Shown here one piece after another: positions 25,881-35,308 of a stretch of 47,220 nt of DNA. The notes under the pieces were generated by a model. That model saw nothing but the letters and a program-made list of their open reading frames with translations. It searched no databases and was not told the origin of the DNA. Positions within the stretch are counted from its first letter, which is position 1. Every line of letters starts with the position of its first letter. This stretch comes from COE1 sp964387365. Its GTDB lineage: Bacteria; Bacillota; Clostridia; Lachnospirales; Lachnospiraceae. The DNA is taken from NCBI GenBank assembly GCA_964387365.1, contig CAYLWP010000004.1, positions 1 to 47,220 on the forward strand, in the 5' to 3' direction. Made by a program: the position numbers and the translations under genes.

Positions 25881-27344
25881 TTATGCTCTCTTTTTCTTCC
25901 AAAAAGACAAATCGTATTTTTTACATAATTTTCTAACCTGTACAATGGCAATAAGCAAAGCAAGTGTACCGCTCAGGCAGTTACTGAGTGCCAGACAAAG
26001 ACCGATGGTGTTAGGTCCGTCCGTTTGTCCCATCGCCGTGAAATTCTGTAAGAAATACAGCACCGGCACGCGGAAAACAAAAATTCTGCAAAAGTTCATA
26101 ACAAGAGTAATCTTTGTCTTACCCAATCCATACAAAAATCCGTGTACAGCAGAGTTAATTGCCAAGGTAACCACCGCGAATGCCTCATAGTGATAAATCT
26201 GCGAAATCATTCCTGCAAATTCCTCATTTTGCGCTGCCAGAAACATGGTCAGAGGCTTTAGAAAAATCAGGGATAATATCATCATGCCGAAGCTGACACA
26301 GACAGACAATGAGAACATCCATTTAAATGCTGTCAGTACACGCTCCGGTCTTCCTGCACCCAGATTCTGGCTGATAATTGCCGAACCACCCTCCTGAAAA
26401 CCGTTCTGCGGGGTGGTCGTCATACCGCTAATCTGGTTGGATACGCTAGTTGCTCCGACGGTATCCGGGTGGTACGCAAGCTCCTCATTTGCACACATGG
26501 AATTTACAAATACCCTTCCGTAAGAAAAGGCAAATTTCTCTACCATAACTGGGAAGGAAACCTTTAATACAGAACCAATGACACCACTCTCAAATGTAAT
26601 CGCCCGGAACGAGAATCCAAATAAATTATCCTTTTGGTTCATATTGATTATTGCCGCAATTAAGATTACGCTGTTTGCACACAAGGATGCGATGGACAAG
26701 AGGTTGATACTCGGTTCACCGAACCCCATCGGCTGCCAGAAAAATACAAAAAAGGCTGATAACGCAAGCTTGGTCAGGGTTACCGATATATTCAGCTTGA
26801 AGATTCTTCCTGAATTGCCTCTTGCACGCTCAATCGCAAGATATACGTTATTAAAAAACGTTACCACCATTCCGAACAATTCAATTATAAAATAGGTTCT
26901 TCCCTGAGCTATCAGTCGCTCCGGTGTTCCGAACAACCGCAAGAGCTGCGGAGCAAACGGTACAAATACTAACAGGATTATCCCGCATACGATTGCACAT
27001 AACGCAAAGATTGTACTGACACGCTTTTTTACCAGCTCATACTTGCCGGCGCCAAAGGCTTCACTAATCTTAATGCCTGCTCCGACTGCCAGACCGCCTC
27101 CAATGGCTGAAAGCATTGTGCTTATCTGTGATAAGTACGCTACTGTTGTAACTGCAGACGATCCTATCATCGATGCCAGCATGGTATCGACCATTCTGAA
27201 TATCTGATTTAAGCTTTGATATAAAGCTAAAGGAAGGCAGACCTTCATCATCAGCCTGCCCATGTTTCCATTCAAAGTCAAATCTCTAAATTCGTCATCA
27301 TTTTTTGATAATTTAGCTTTCATATACTTTCCGTGCCTTTCCAT
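25881..27344 (-). CDS. MATE-family efflux transporter
   Basis: A 487-residue membrane protein with 12 hydrophobic segments in two similar halves, as in MATE (multi-antimicrobial extrusion) transporters. Seen: LYQSLNQIFRMVDTMLASMIG in helix 1-2, SEAFGAGKYELVKK after helix 3, and QNLGAGRPERVLTAFKW in the second half, the repeated GAG signature. The start is uncertain: ATG 27344 is used, but an upstream TTG (27353) is better spaced from GAGG. It is embedded between GH2 and the aldo/keto reductase; it might export a toxic aglycone or metabolite. Confidence 0.88.
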   Translation of the reverse strand: MERHGKYMKAKLSKNDDEFRDLTLNGNMGRLMMKVCLPLALYQSLNQIFRMVDTMLASMIGSSAVTTVAYLSQISTMLSAIGGGLAVGAGIKISEAFGAGKYELVKKRVSTIFALCAIVCGIILLVFVPFAPQLLRLFGTPERLIAQGRTYFIIELFGMVVTFFNNVYLAIERARGNSGRIFKLNISVTLTKLALSAFFVFFWQPMGFGEPSINLLSIASLCANSVILIAAIINMNQKDNLFGFSFRAITFESGVIGSVLKVSFPVMVEKFAFSYGRVFVNSMCANEELAYHPDTVGATSVSNQISGMTTTPQNGFQEGGSAIISQNLGAGRPERVLTAFKWMFSLSVCVSFGMMILSLIFLKPLTMFLAAQNEEFAGMISQIYHYEAFAVVTLAINSAVHGFLYGLGKTKITLVMNFCRIFVFRVPVLYFLQNFTAMGQTDGPNTIGLCLALSNCLSGTLALLIAIVQVRKLCKKYDLSFWKKKRA

Positions 27345-27371
27345 ATCAGACAAATTTGTACCTCGCACAAA

Positions 27372-27385
27372 TTTTCAATTGAAAA
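27372..27385. repeat. 14-bp perfect palindrome upstream of the MATE gene
   Basis: TTTTCAATTGAAAA lies in the 67-bp gap between the aldo/keto reductase stop and the MATE start, immediately upstream of the MATE ribosome binding site. It may be an operator or a weak structure; nothing else supports a role. Confidence 0.3.
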
Positions 27386-27411
27386 ACTTCCGTCTATGAT
27401 TTTTTCAATTT

Positions 27412-28404
27412 TTATTCCTTGACTATTGCCTCAATTTTAACCAATTCTTCTTCTGTAAATGCAGGGCTGTTCAGCATTCCCAGATTATCAATAATCTGTT
27501 CCGGTCTTGATGCACCGATTAATACACTTGAAATTGCCGGATCCTGATAAACCCATGCAAGTGCCATACGTGCCAGACTTTCTCCTCTTTCCTTAGCCAA
27601 GTCATTAAGCTTACGGATTTTCTCCATCTTGCCTTCAGTCAGAGAAGATTCTCTTAAATATCTGCCGTCTTTTCTGATACGGCTATCCTCCGGAATACCA
27701 TTTAAATACTTATCGGTAAGCATACCCTGCTCTAACGGCTTGAAGGCGATAATTCCCTGTCCGTTTTCACGTGCAAAGTCCTTCAGACCATTATTCTCAA
27801 TCTTACGGTTAATCAGAGAGAAGCTGTTCTGATGCAATACAAACGGAGTCTTTAACTCCTTCAGAATTGCAGTTGCCTTTGCAGCACTCTCGGCATCATG
27901 ATTGGAAATACCAACATATAACGCCTTACCGCTTCTGACTGCATAGTCCAATGCAAGCATGGACTCTTCAATCGGAGTCTCCGTATCCATACAGTGAAGA
28001 TAGAAAATATCTACATAATCAAGCTTCATGCGCTTCAAGCTCTGATCTAAGCTTGCAAGCAAGTGCTTTCTGCTTCCTAACTGGCCGTAAGGGCCGTCCC
28101 ACATCTCACATCCTGCCTTGGTACTGATGAGAAGTTCATCTCTGTACGGTCTGAAGTCCATATCCAAGATACGACCGAAGTTCTCTTCTGCGCAGCCCGG
28201 ATTCGGACCATAATTATTAGCCAGGTCAAAATGTGTAATACCATGATTAAAGGCCGTATGGAGCAAAGCTCTCATACTGTCCAAGGAATGATCAATTCCA
28301 AAATTGTGCCACAGGCCAAAGGAAAGTGCCGGTAACTTTAAACCGGTATTTCCTGCCCTGTCATATTTCATATTGTTATAACGTTCTGCAGATGCAAGAT
28401 ACAT
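27412..28404 (-). CDS. Aldo/keto reductase (YghZ-like)
   Basis: A 330-residue NADPH-dependent aldo/keto reductase. The catalytic tetrad is visible: Asp and Tyr in FDLANNYGP, Lys in LISTKAG, His in DIFYLHCMD. The C-terminal cofactor segment reads SVLIGASRPEQI. It most resembles the L-glyceraldehyde-3-phosphate reductase (YghZ/Gpr) group. It might reduce a sugar aldehyde or keto-sugar made in the pathway. AGGAGG precedes the start; the gene is 10 bp downstream of the GH115-like gene, so co-transcribed. Confidence 0.9.
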   Translation of the reverse strand: MYLASAERYNNMKYDRAGNTGLKLPALSFGLWHNFGIDHSLDSMRALLHTAFNHGITHFDLANNYGPNPGCAEENFGRILDMDFRPYRDELLISTKAGCEMWDGPYGQLGSRKHLLASLDQSLKRMKLDYVDIFYLHCMDTETPIEESMLALDYAVRSGKALYVGISNHDAESAAKATAILKELKTPFVLHQNSFSLINRKIENNGLKDFARENGQGIIAFKPLEQGMLTDKYLNGIPEDSRIRKDGRYLRESSLTEGKMEKIRKLNDLAKERGESLARMALAWVYQDPAISSVLIGASRPEQIIDNLGMLNSPAFTEEELVKIEAIVKE

Positions 28405-28414
28405 AAACTGCCTC

Positions 28415-30469
28415 CTAAAATCTAGAATTTAAAATTTCCATTTCTTTTGCTTCACAATTGCTGCCAAGATGAAGCTCCTTTGTTAACTCAATATCTGCCG
28501 GGATGTTGATTAAAGAATCACCGTCATACCAATGCTCCCACTTACCTGCAAGAGCCTTTGTTCTATCCATGTAAATCTTGGATAATGCAAATACTGACTC
28601 ATCAATATATCCTTCGTATGCTGCATCATCACCCTTTGTTCTTCTGTTGGTTGCAGCAAGACATAAGTTATAAACCCATGTATATAATCCAAGAATAATC
28701 TCAATCTGAACAACAACGTTATTTACAAAGAACGCCTGTCTGTCCTTAGCAACGTTACCTAACTCTGCAATTGCCTTCTGATAGAGCTTCTTGAAACGCT
28801 TGATTGCTTCTCTTGTTCCGTTCTCATAATATGTAATGAAGGAATCTGTATCAGGGAAGTCGTATAATCTTGTATTCTGGATATCTACCTGCTTCAGCTC
28901 GCTTCCTCTGATAATCTCCATCAGCTTCAGGGCAACACGTCTTGACATACCGTCCATGAAAATCATCTGTCCCGGAATCATATCAGACTCCATCTCATGG
29001 AAGCACTGATAATACTCGTCATAAATTTCTGCAAGTTTGGATGCATCCTCTACTTTATACTGATGCTTACACCAATCCTCGCGGTAAACACTTACATCAA
29101 AGCTGTCAATATCCCATGTAATGTCTGCTACACACTTTATGTTGTATACCATTTCTCTGAAGTTTGCTACGTTAAGAACGGTATAATCGTTGTCTCCCTT
29201 TGCTACGCAATCCTTGTAGTTGAAGTAAATCTTCTCCGGACGATTTCCCTGTACTAAGTGAGGTCCGCAGCCCCAGAATGCAACGTGATAGTATACACCA
29301 TAGTCACGGTCTTCTTCTCTAGGAGTTGTATAGTAGCCCTCGCCCCACATCTGGTTAGGTGCAAAGTCAGCAAAAATAACCTTTGTTCCCTCCGGGAAGG
29401 TAAGTGCATTTTCGTTATATAATCCCATACCTTCCATCCAAAGTGTAGAAGAAGATAAAATCTCTTTTCCCGGGTTTTCTTCTTTAATAATATCTAACTG
29501 CTTCTGGATAGCATCGGAAATCAGCTTACCTCTGTCCTGTGTGCTTGTAGGAATACCTGCTGCGTTATACCATACCGGTCTGTCTCCTCTTCCTCTTAAG
29601 CCTAACTGCCAGATTACGTTATCGTACTTAGCCCATTTACGGATGTATAATCTCCAAAGCTCTTCGTACTTCTCTTTGTATTCAAAATAGTTGATATCAT
29701 CGATACCACGCTCTTTGTAGTAACGGTCCAATGTCCACTGATGTACACCAACCGGCTCCTGATGATGCATGGAAATATACATACCACGCTCGGTAACGAT
29801 TCTGATTAAATCTTCTTCCTCAGGCTTCATAACATCAAGATGAGAACATGGAATTAAGAGATTCTGCTTTAATCTCAAGCCTGTTTCTACGAGCATTTCA
29901 AGGGTAGATGCATAATCCTTGTGGAAGTCATAGCCCTTCTCAGGTACTCCTGCCTTGGAAAATCCTTCAATTAAGTCTTCATCGTTAATAAACCAGCCTC
30001 TGAACTTGAAGGACTTTGGTCCGTCTACGATATCTGTCTTGGAAAGAACAACCTCTGTCTTCTTCTCCGGTACATAGTCAGTCCAAAGATAAAGAGGATC
30101 TACACCCAAGAATAATCTGGAAAACTCATAAATACCCCACATGGTACCTCTTTCATCAGTACCTGCAATCAGAAGAGTATCATCCTGGGCACCAACGGTA
30201 CGAATGATATAATTCTCCCACTGACCTTCGATTTTGGAAACATCAAGTTTATTTTCCTCTAAAAAGGCAACAAATCTGTCGTTGGTAAGAGAACCTACAA
30301 CGAGCTTACCTACGATATCCTTAGGTAAAAAGCTCTTCATTTCAAGTCTTTCTCCGCCAACGCTGCAGATATCCTTCTGCAGATCCTCTAATGCCTTTGT
30401 AATACACTGTTTTTCAAAACAATCATAAACAACGCATGCTCTTTCTTCACCAGAAAATAATTTAAACAT
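28415..30469 (-). CDS. GH115-like glycosidase (alpha-glucuronidase-related)
   Basis: A 684-residue protein resembling GH115. The N-terminal domain contains LLIAGTDERGTMWGIYEFSR (about 96-115) and GVDPLYLWTDYVP; FKFRGWFINDEDLIEGF (about 158-174) begins the catalytic barrel. Later MHHQEPVGVHQW, GLRGRGDRPVWYN and VADITWDIDSFDVSVYREDW are in keeping with GH115, whose known members remove glucuronic acid from xylan or arabinogalactan. It is shorter than most GH115 enzymes and lacks the long C-terminal accessory domain. No signal peptide. The specificity is not certain. Good ribosome binding site (GGGAGGAG). Confidence 0.75.
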   Translation of the reverse strand: MFKLFSGEERACVVYDCFEKQCITKALEDLQKDICSVGGERLEMKSFLPKDIVGKLVVGSLTNDRFVAFLEENKLDVSKIEGQWENYIIRTVGAQDDTLLIAGTDERGTMWGIYEFSRLFLGVDPLYLWTDYVPEKKTEVVLSKTDIVDGPKSFKFRGWFINDEDLIEGFSKAGVPEKGYDFHKDYASTLEMLVETGLRLKQNLLIPCSHLDVMKPEEEDLIRIVTERGMYISMHHQEPVGVHQWTLDRYYKERGIDDINYFEYKEKYEELWRLYIRKWAKYDNVIWQLGLRGRGDRPVWYNAAGIPTSTQDRGKLISDAIQKQLDIIKEENPGKEILSSSTLWMEGMGLYNENALTFPEGTKVIFADFAPNQMWGEGYYTTPREEDRDYGVYYHVAFWGCGPHLVQGNRPEKIYFNYKDCVAKGDNDYTVLNVANFREMVYNIKCVADITWDIDSFDVSVYREDWCKHQYKVEDASKLAEIYDEYYQCFHEMESDMIPGQMIFMDGMSRRVALKLMEIIRGSELKQVDIQNTRLYDFPDTDSFITYYENGTREAIKRFKKLYQKAIAELGNVAKDRQAFFVNNVVVQIEIILGLYTWVYNLCLAATNRRTKGDDAAYEGYIDESVFALSKIYMDRTKALAGKWEHWYDGDSLINIPADIELTKELHLGSNCEAKEMEILNSRF

Positions 30470-30487
30470 AAATTTCTCCTCCCTTAT

Positions 30488-33037
30488 TTAGATGGTTTTT
30501 ATTGTTTGCTTATTATTTCTTGACTCTCCGGTAATCAGATTATCAATTTTTATATCTTTCACATCTGCGAAAACAACTGTATATCTGTCGTCATTTTCCT
30601 CAAAGCCTATCGAACAGTTTTTCATGGTCATTCCTGTTACATGACGAACATAATATCCGTATGCCGGAATCTTAGAGCCTCTGTCATCTTCAGCCAGATT
30701 TCTTAAGTTGAACTGACCTACTCCAAGTTCTCTGGGCGTATTGGAAGCATCTTCCAAGGGATTTCCACCCTTCACCACCATAACAATATCTTCTAACAGT
30801 ACATTTTCAATGTCTCTTGCATAAGTACCATCCGGCAATGCCATATTGGCGCCGTCAGGAATCTTATACCCTACAATCAGTGGTGTTGTTCTTGCCTGCT
30901 CCTCATACCCCGGCCATCTGCTCTTTGTTTCGCTTTTTGACTGACTTGCAGCATAAACCTCGCGAATGTCCAGATTTTTCAAAAATACATTTTCTATCCT
31001 TCCGATATTCACATTCTTAACCAGAAGCTCTTCTCTGCGGATACCCGTATCATCCACAAACTCTTTTGCTACTGCCTCAGAGCCGATGACTCTTCCTCTG
31101 TTTGACAAGGAAAGAAAGAGCGGCGTTCTGATTCGACGCATGATTGACTTGTGCGGATTGCTCTTTACCGGCTGATATCCAATGGATAAGCCGTCATGCA
31201 CGATGCCGTGCTTACAGCAACCACAGGTACCTCCACAGTTTAAGTGAATATTTTTTATATGACCACCGTCATTGACGGAAATAGAAAATCCTGCCTTATT
31301 CGATGCCAGCACATAGATATTATCTATGCAGACATCCTGTATATCGTCTGCGGTCTCTGAACCAATCTGGAACAGATTACATGCAGTATCTCCAATGATA
31401 TTTCGCACGATTGCGTTACGGGAAGGGCGGGTAAAGCCAAGCGAGCAATCGCTTCCAAGCTTGATTACATCATCCGGCGCTCCTTCGGCATAAATATTAA
31501 ATGCCAGAATATCATTGCATCCCATATAATCAAAGATATCTCTTACCTGCGGTCCTTTATACGCATACACATCATGTGTACTGATTCCGTCCACCCCCGT
31601 TGCCAGTACCACGAAATGACCGCCTTCACAGATTTTAAGCATGTTATCAATGCCGCACCTGCTGTCTTTGCCATTATCATCCAGATAAAACGGCTGGTCG
31701 TTATTCGGATCATCAGTTTCCTCATACCATAAATCTTTTCCGACAGATAATCCACCCACCTCGACATTCGTGCACAGCTTCAAAGCTATCATTTTATCAG
31801 CCCTGTTGCCGCTTTCATGCTCCATTACCGTATTGCTCTTGGTCAGATTCCCTGCTCCCGCAATACAGCCATTTCCAATGATTTTCACATTGTTCAGCCT
31901 TACTCCGTAAAACAGAGTATTACGCCAGTAGGAATGCCCTGCATCCTGCTTCGTCATCCAGTTATCCGGTGACAGATACGGTCCCTGCGACATGTGTGAC
32001 ATATCGTCACGGAACTCCTGATCCGAATACCATACAGCCTCTTCATCATTGCAACCTCGCAATGCCTGAATCTGTGCTGTTTTATCAATATATATGTATA
32101 CGTTACTTTTTAGATATATGGTTGTCGTGCTGAAAATACCGCCCTCAAAAAGAATCGTACCGCCGCCAAGCCGGCTTACATACTCTATGGCTTCATTAAT
32201 CGCTGTGGCTCCATCCGTTCCGTCAGTCGGCGCCTTTCCGGAGGTTCTTACATTATACATACCGCTGTATACCTTCGCAATATTGGATAAGCCTTCCTGC
32301 TGTCCGCCGGTTACCTCCAGCCTAAACCAATGCTCCAGATCCGGCTCCAAGTCCTGTATCTGTATCTTTTCACAGCCCGGTTCAAGCTCTCTGCAGACCT
32401 CCCAGGTCTTGCCAAGACTGGTTGAATGAAGCAGCTTCAGTGCTGATGCAGCTTCCGGTGACGACCATTCAAAACCAGCCGACCGATAGTTCATGTTCAC
32501 ATCGTATATCTGTGATATCGTTTGCTCTCTTCTAAAATCAGAAATCTCAGATACCACCTCTATATCAATCTGTTCTTCAAAAAGCGCTGCCTCTCCATCT
32601 GCCTCGGCACTTCCGGAAACGGTAAAGCTTTTTACTCCCTCAGCTTCGAAAACAGCATCGGAAATCCTAATCTCTATATCCGCACCGTTATCCGGCCTTA
32701 AATCCAGCTTTTGAAGAGAAATGCACTGACAGCCGTCGTATCCGGCACCTACCGCACCATAGCCCACGATTGTCTCATAGCCAATACCGCATCTTCCTGT
32801 TGACTGCGTGTGGAGCTGCGTTAGGGGGTATTCCCCTCTGCCAATGATATTTACATAGACTGACTGCTCCTGAAACCGAATCCCGCTCGGTACGACTATG
32901 TCAAAATCTGCCTTGGGCGTTCTTTTATTCAGTTTTATCTTCAAAAAAATATCCTTCGGTACACCCTGTGTATACTGCGCATATGTACTTTCCACATATA
33001 CAAATATCTTTTTTCTTTCCTTCTCAGCTATTGTCAT
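30488..33037 (-). CDS. GH28-like right-handed beta-helix protein with FN3-like domain
   Basis: An 849-residue cytoplasmic protein. The N-terminal third (about 1-265) is beta-rich and includes a fibronectin-III-like domain (about 170-265). A pectinase-type beta-helix starts with GTDGATAINEAIEYVSRLGGGTI (conserved polygalacturonase start, about 275) and IYLKSNVYIYIDKTAQI. The GH28 core is altered: PDDVIKLGSD (about 520) stands for GDDCIAIKSG, and FQIGSE for the GHG-SIGSE motif, lacking its His. It could be a divergent hydrolase on galacturonate-containing or other glycans. It follows the kinase gene by 20 bp. Confidence 0.72.
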   Translation of the reverse strand: MTIAEKERKKIFVYVESTYAQYTQGVPKDIFLKIKLNKRTPKADFDIVVPSGIRFQEQSVYVNIIGRGEYPLTQLHTQSTGRCGIGYETIVGYGAVGAGYDGCQCISLQKLDLRPDNGADIEIRISDAVFEAEGVKSFTVSGSAEADGEAALFEEQIDIEVVSEISDFRREQTISQIYDVNMNYRSAGFEWSSPEAASALKLLHSTSLGKTWEVCRELEPGCEKIQIQDLEPDLEHWFRLEVTGGQQEGLSNIAKVYSGMYNVRTSGKAPTDGTDGATAINEAIEYVSRLGGGTILFEGGIFSTTTIYLKSNVYIYIDKTAQIQALRGCNDEEAVWYSDQEFRDDMSHMSQGPYLSPDNWMTKQDAGHSYWRNTLFYGVRLNNVKIIGNGCIAGAGNLTKSNTVMEHESGNRADKMIALKLCTNVEVGGLSVGKDLWYEETDDPNNDQPFYLDDNGKDSRCGIDNMLKICEGGHFVVLATGVDGISTHDVYAYKGPQVRDIFDYMGCNDILAFNIYAEGAPDDVIKLGSDCSLGFTRPSRNAIVRNIIGDTACNLFQIGSETADDIQDVCIDNIYVLASNKAGFSISVNDGGHIKNIHLNCGGTCGCCKHGIVHDGLSIGYQPVKSNPHKSIMRRIRTPLFLSLSNRGRVIGSEAVAKEFVDDTGIRREELLVKNVNIGRIENVFLKNLDIREVYAASQSKSETKSRWPGYEEQARTTPLIVGYKIPDGANMALPDGTYARDIENVLLEDIVMVVKGGNPLEDASNTPRELGVGQFNLRNLAEDDRGSKIPAYGYYVRHVTGMTMKNCSIGFEENDDRYTVVFADVKDIKIDNLITGESRNNKQTIKTI

Positions 33038-33057
33038 TCGCCTTTCGTTCCATCCTA

Positions 33058-35304
33058 TTACGTCTGATTATCGCGTTTGGCCGGATATCTTTCATGAAGA
33101 ACCGGAAGCACTAAGGTAACCTTTGTTCCCACTGTTTCCTCACTTTCAATATGCAGACCATACTCGCTTCCAAACTGAATCTTAATACGCTTGTTAATAT
33201 TACTTAAGCCAATACTGCTCTTTTCAGCATTATACAAGCCGACACGTTCATAGTCCTGAATCATCTTTCTAAGCTGTTCCACCTGTTCCTGACTCATTGC
33301 CTTTCCATCGTCCTGAACGACCAGAATCAACTGATTATCCTCAGAAATCTTACCCTCAATCAGCAGCTTACCCTTTCCGCTTCTGCGTTCCAGCCCATGA
33401 TATACGGCATTCTCTACGATTGGCTGTAAAATCATTCTCAGTGTATATAACTGCAGCATGGATTCCTCAAACCGATACTCTGTCTCAAACTTTCCGCTGA
33501 AACGGATATCCATAATCGTCATATATTCCCTGATACACTGAATCTCATCATTCAGGGTAACAATCTTATCTCCCTTGATGCTGTATCTGTAAATATTGGA
33601 CATCGCAACCGAGATATCAGCTATCTCCGGAATATCATATGCTAATCCAATGTTACTCAGACAGTTTAAGGTATTGTACAAAAAGTGCGGATTAATCTGA
33701 CTCTGTAAAGCAAGTAGCTCGGCATTCTGCTCCGCCAGCTTCGACTCATATAACAGTGTCTGATTTTCAACAATCTTTTTGGTCATATGCTCTACTCTGT
33801 CCTCAATCAGCAGCTTACCCTTTCCGCTTCTGCGTTCCAGCCCATGATATACGGCATTCTCTACGATTGGCTGTAAAATCATTCTCAGTGTATATAACTG
33901 CAGCATGGATTCCTCAAACCGATACTCTGTCTCAAACTTTCCGCTGAAACGGATATCCATAATCGTCATATATTCCCTGATACACTGAATCTCATCATTC
34001 AGGGTAACAATCTTATCTCCCTTGATGCTGTATCTGTAAATATTGGACATCGCAACCGAGATATCAGCTATCTCCGGAATATCATATGCTAATCCAATGT
34101 TACTCAGACAGTTTAAGGTATTGTACAAAAAGTGCGGATTAATCTGACTCTGTAAAGCAAGTAGCTCGGCATTCTGCTCCGCCAGCTTCGACTCATATAA
34201 CAGTGTCTGATTTTCAACAATCTTTTTGGTCATATGCTCTACTCTGTCCAACATGCTGTTTATATTGGACGCAATAATGGCAATCTCATTATTGGACGGT
34301 ATCTCGATACGCGATTTCAATGTATTCGTTTCTGTTCTCTGTAAGAACGTCACAATCTTGTTAATCGGCTGTGTGATATTCTTAATCATAATGTGACCAA
34401 AAATAACCAGTAACACAACACTTACCATTGCCAGAAAAATATTGATTTTTACAACGTCATTCATATCACTGGACAACTCAGCCATAGGAATGATACTGAC
34501 AACCTTCCAGCCATTCTCTTCAATCGACATACACTGCGCAATTGACTGTACACCGTTATAGTTCATAACTGTTCTTACAATTCCGGACTGTTCCTCTTCT
34601 CCCCAGAAAATATCCTGATAATCGTCACCCGTTTCCAAATCACGATTGCTTACTACAACATTATTCTCATGGTTTAAAATGATAAATAAGGAATTCTCTG
34701 TAATGTTATTAATCTTTACAAGCTTCTCCAGCTCCCAGACATTTAACACAAATACTCCGCAACCGATTTTTGATAAATCAGAGCTGAATACCGGAAAAAC
34801 ATATCCATAATAGTAAAACGAACCATTATTTCCCTTGATTACCGGTGAATACACCGGCTTTCTGAAGTCATCACTTGTAAAGTTATACAACTCATGTAAT
34901 CTGGTCACTATACCATTTTCATCACGAGTCGGGTCGGAAATTCTACGAAAGTCATCACTAACCCAATTGATACTATAAATCATATTATTAGATGCCTTCG
35001 CTGCCTTGACAATTTCACCGACATAATCATACAGTTCAATGTTCTTTACACGATCATTGGATACAAGCAATTCCCGCACGTAAGTATTATAACTGAGCCC
35101 TCGCGCACTGACTTCGATACTGGAACACATTTCCTGTACATTCTGTGCGACCTGGCTAATCATCTGTTCCGCCGTTTTTTCTGCACGCCGGTAATTAATC
35201 GTGCTAAATCCAACATAATACAATATGCTGTACATACAAAACATAATTAAAGTAAATAAAAGCAAAAAGTATAACTGTTGCTTCAACTTTAAACGTTTTA
35301 TCAT
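33058..35304 (-). CDS. YesM-type sensor histidine kinase with duplicated kinase module
   Basis: A 748-residue membrane sensor kinase. Transmembrane segment 1 is at about 12-32, an extracellular sensor region follows to about 285, segment 2 at about 290-310, then a HAMP linker. The His_kinase motif INPHFLYNTLN occurs twice (His at about 391 and 540) because residues 353-501 and 502-650 are identical copies. The first copy ends just after the N-box (VENAVYHGLE), so only the second is followed by a complete ATP-binding domain; its G-box reads DDGKAM rather than DxGxG. Without the duplication it would be 599 residues, normal for the family. It pairs with the response regulator 4 bp upstream and probably senses a sugar or binding protein. 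Confidence 0.9.
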   Translation of the reverse strand: MIKRLKLKQQLYFLLLFTLIMFCMYSILYYVGFSTINYRRAEKTAEQMISQVAQNVQEMCSSIEVSARGLSYNTYVRELLVSNDRVKNIELYDYVGEIVKAAKASNNMIYSINWVSDDFRRISDPTRDENGIVTRLHELYNFTSDDFRKPVYSPVIKGNNGSFYYYGYVFPVFSSDLSKIGCGVFVLNVWELEKLVKINNITENSLFIILNHENNVVVSNRDLETGDDYQDIFWGEEEQSGIVRTVMNYNGVQSIAQCMSIEENGWKVVSIIPMAELSSDMNDVVKINIFLAMVSVVLLVIFGHIMIKNITQPINKIVTFLQRTETNTLKSRIEIPSNNEIAIIASNINSMLDRVEHMTKKIVENQTLLYESKLAEQNAELLALQSQINPHFLYNTLNCLSNIGLAYDIPEIADISVAMSNIYRYSIKGDKIVTLNDEIQCIREYMTIMDIRFSGKFETEYRFEESMLQLYTLRMILQPIVENAVYHGLERRSGKGKLLIEDRVEHMTKKIVENQTLLYESKLAEQNAELLALQSQINPHFLYNTLNCLSNIGLAYDIPEIADISVAMSNIYRYSIKGDKIVTLNDEIQCIREYMTIMDIRFSGKFETEYRFEESMLQLYTLRMILQPIVENAVYHGLERRSGKGKLLIEGKISEDNQLILVVQDDGKAMSQEQVEQLRKMIQDYERVGLYNAEKSSIGLSNINKRIKIQFGSEYGLHIESEETVGTKVTLVLPVLHERYPAKRDNQT
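33354..33800. repeat. 447-bp tandem direct repeat, copy 1
   Basis: Identical by eye to 33801-34247. The join shares two extra bases (CC), so the duplicated block is effectively 449 nt with 2-bp overlap. The unit is 149 codons and keeps frame. Bases just outside (C at 33353, T at 33800) differ, defining the left edge. Confidence 0.95.
33801..34247. repeat. 447-bp tandem direct repeat, copy 2
   Basis: Second unit of the exact in-frame duplication in the histidine kinase gene. Because the gene is read leftwards, this copy encodes the first (more N-terminal) of the two kinase modules. Perfect identity indicates a very recent event, or an assembly artefact. Confidence 0.95.
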
Positions 35305-35308
35305 AAAA

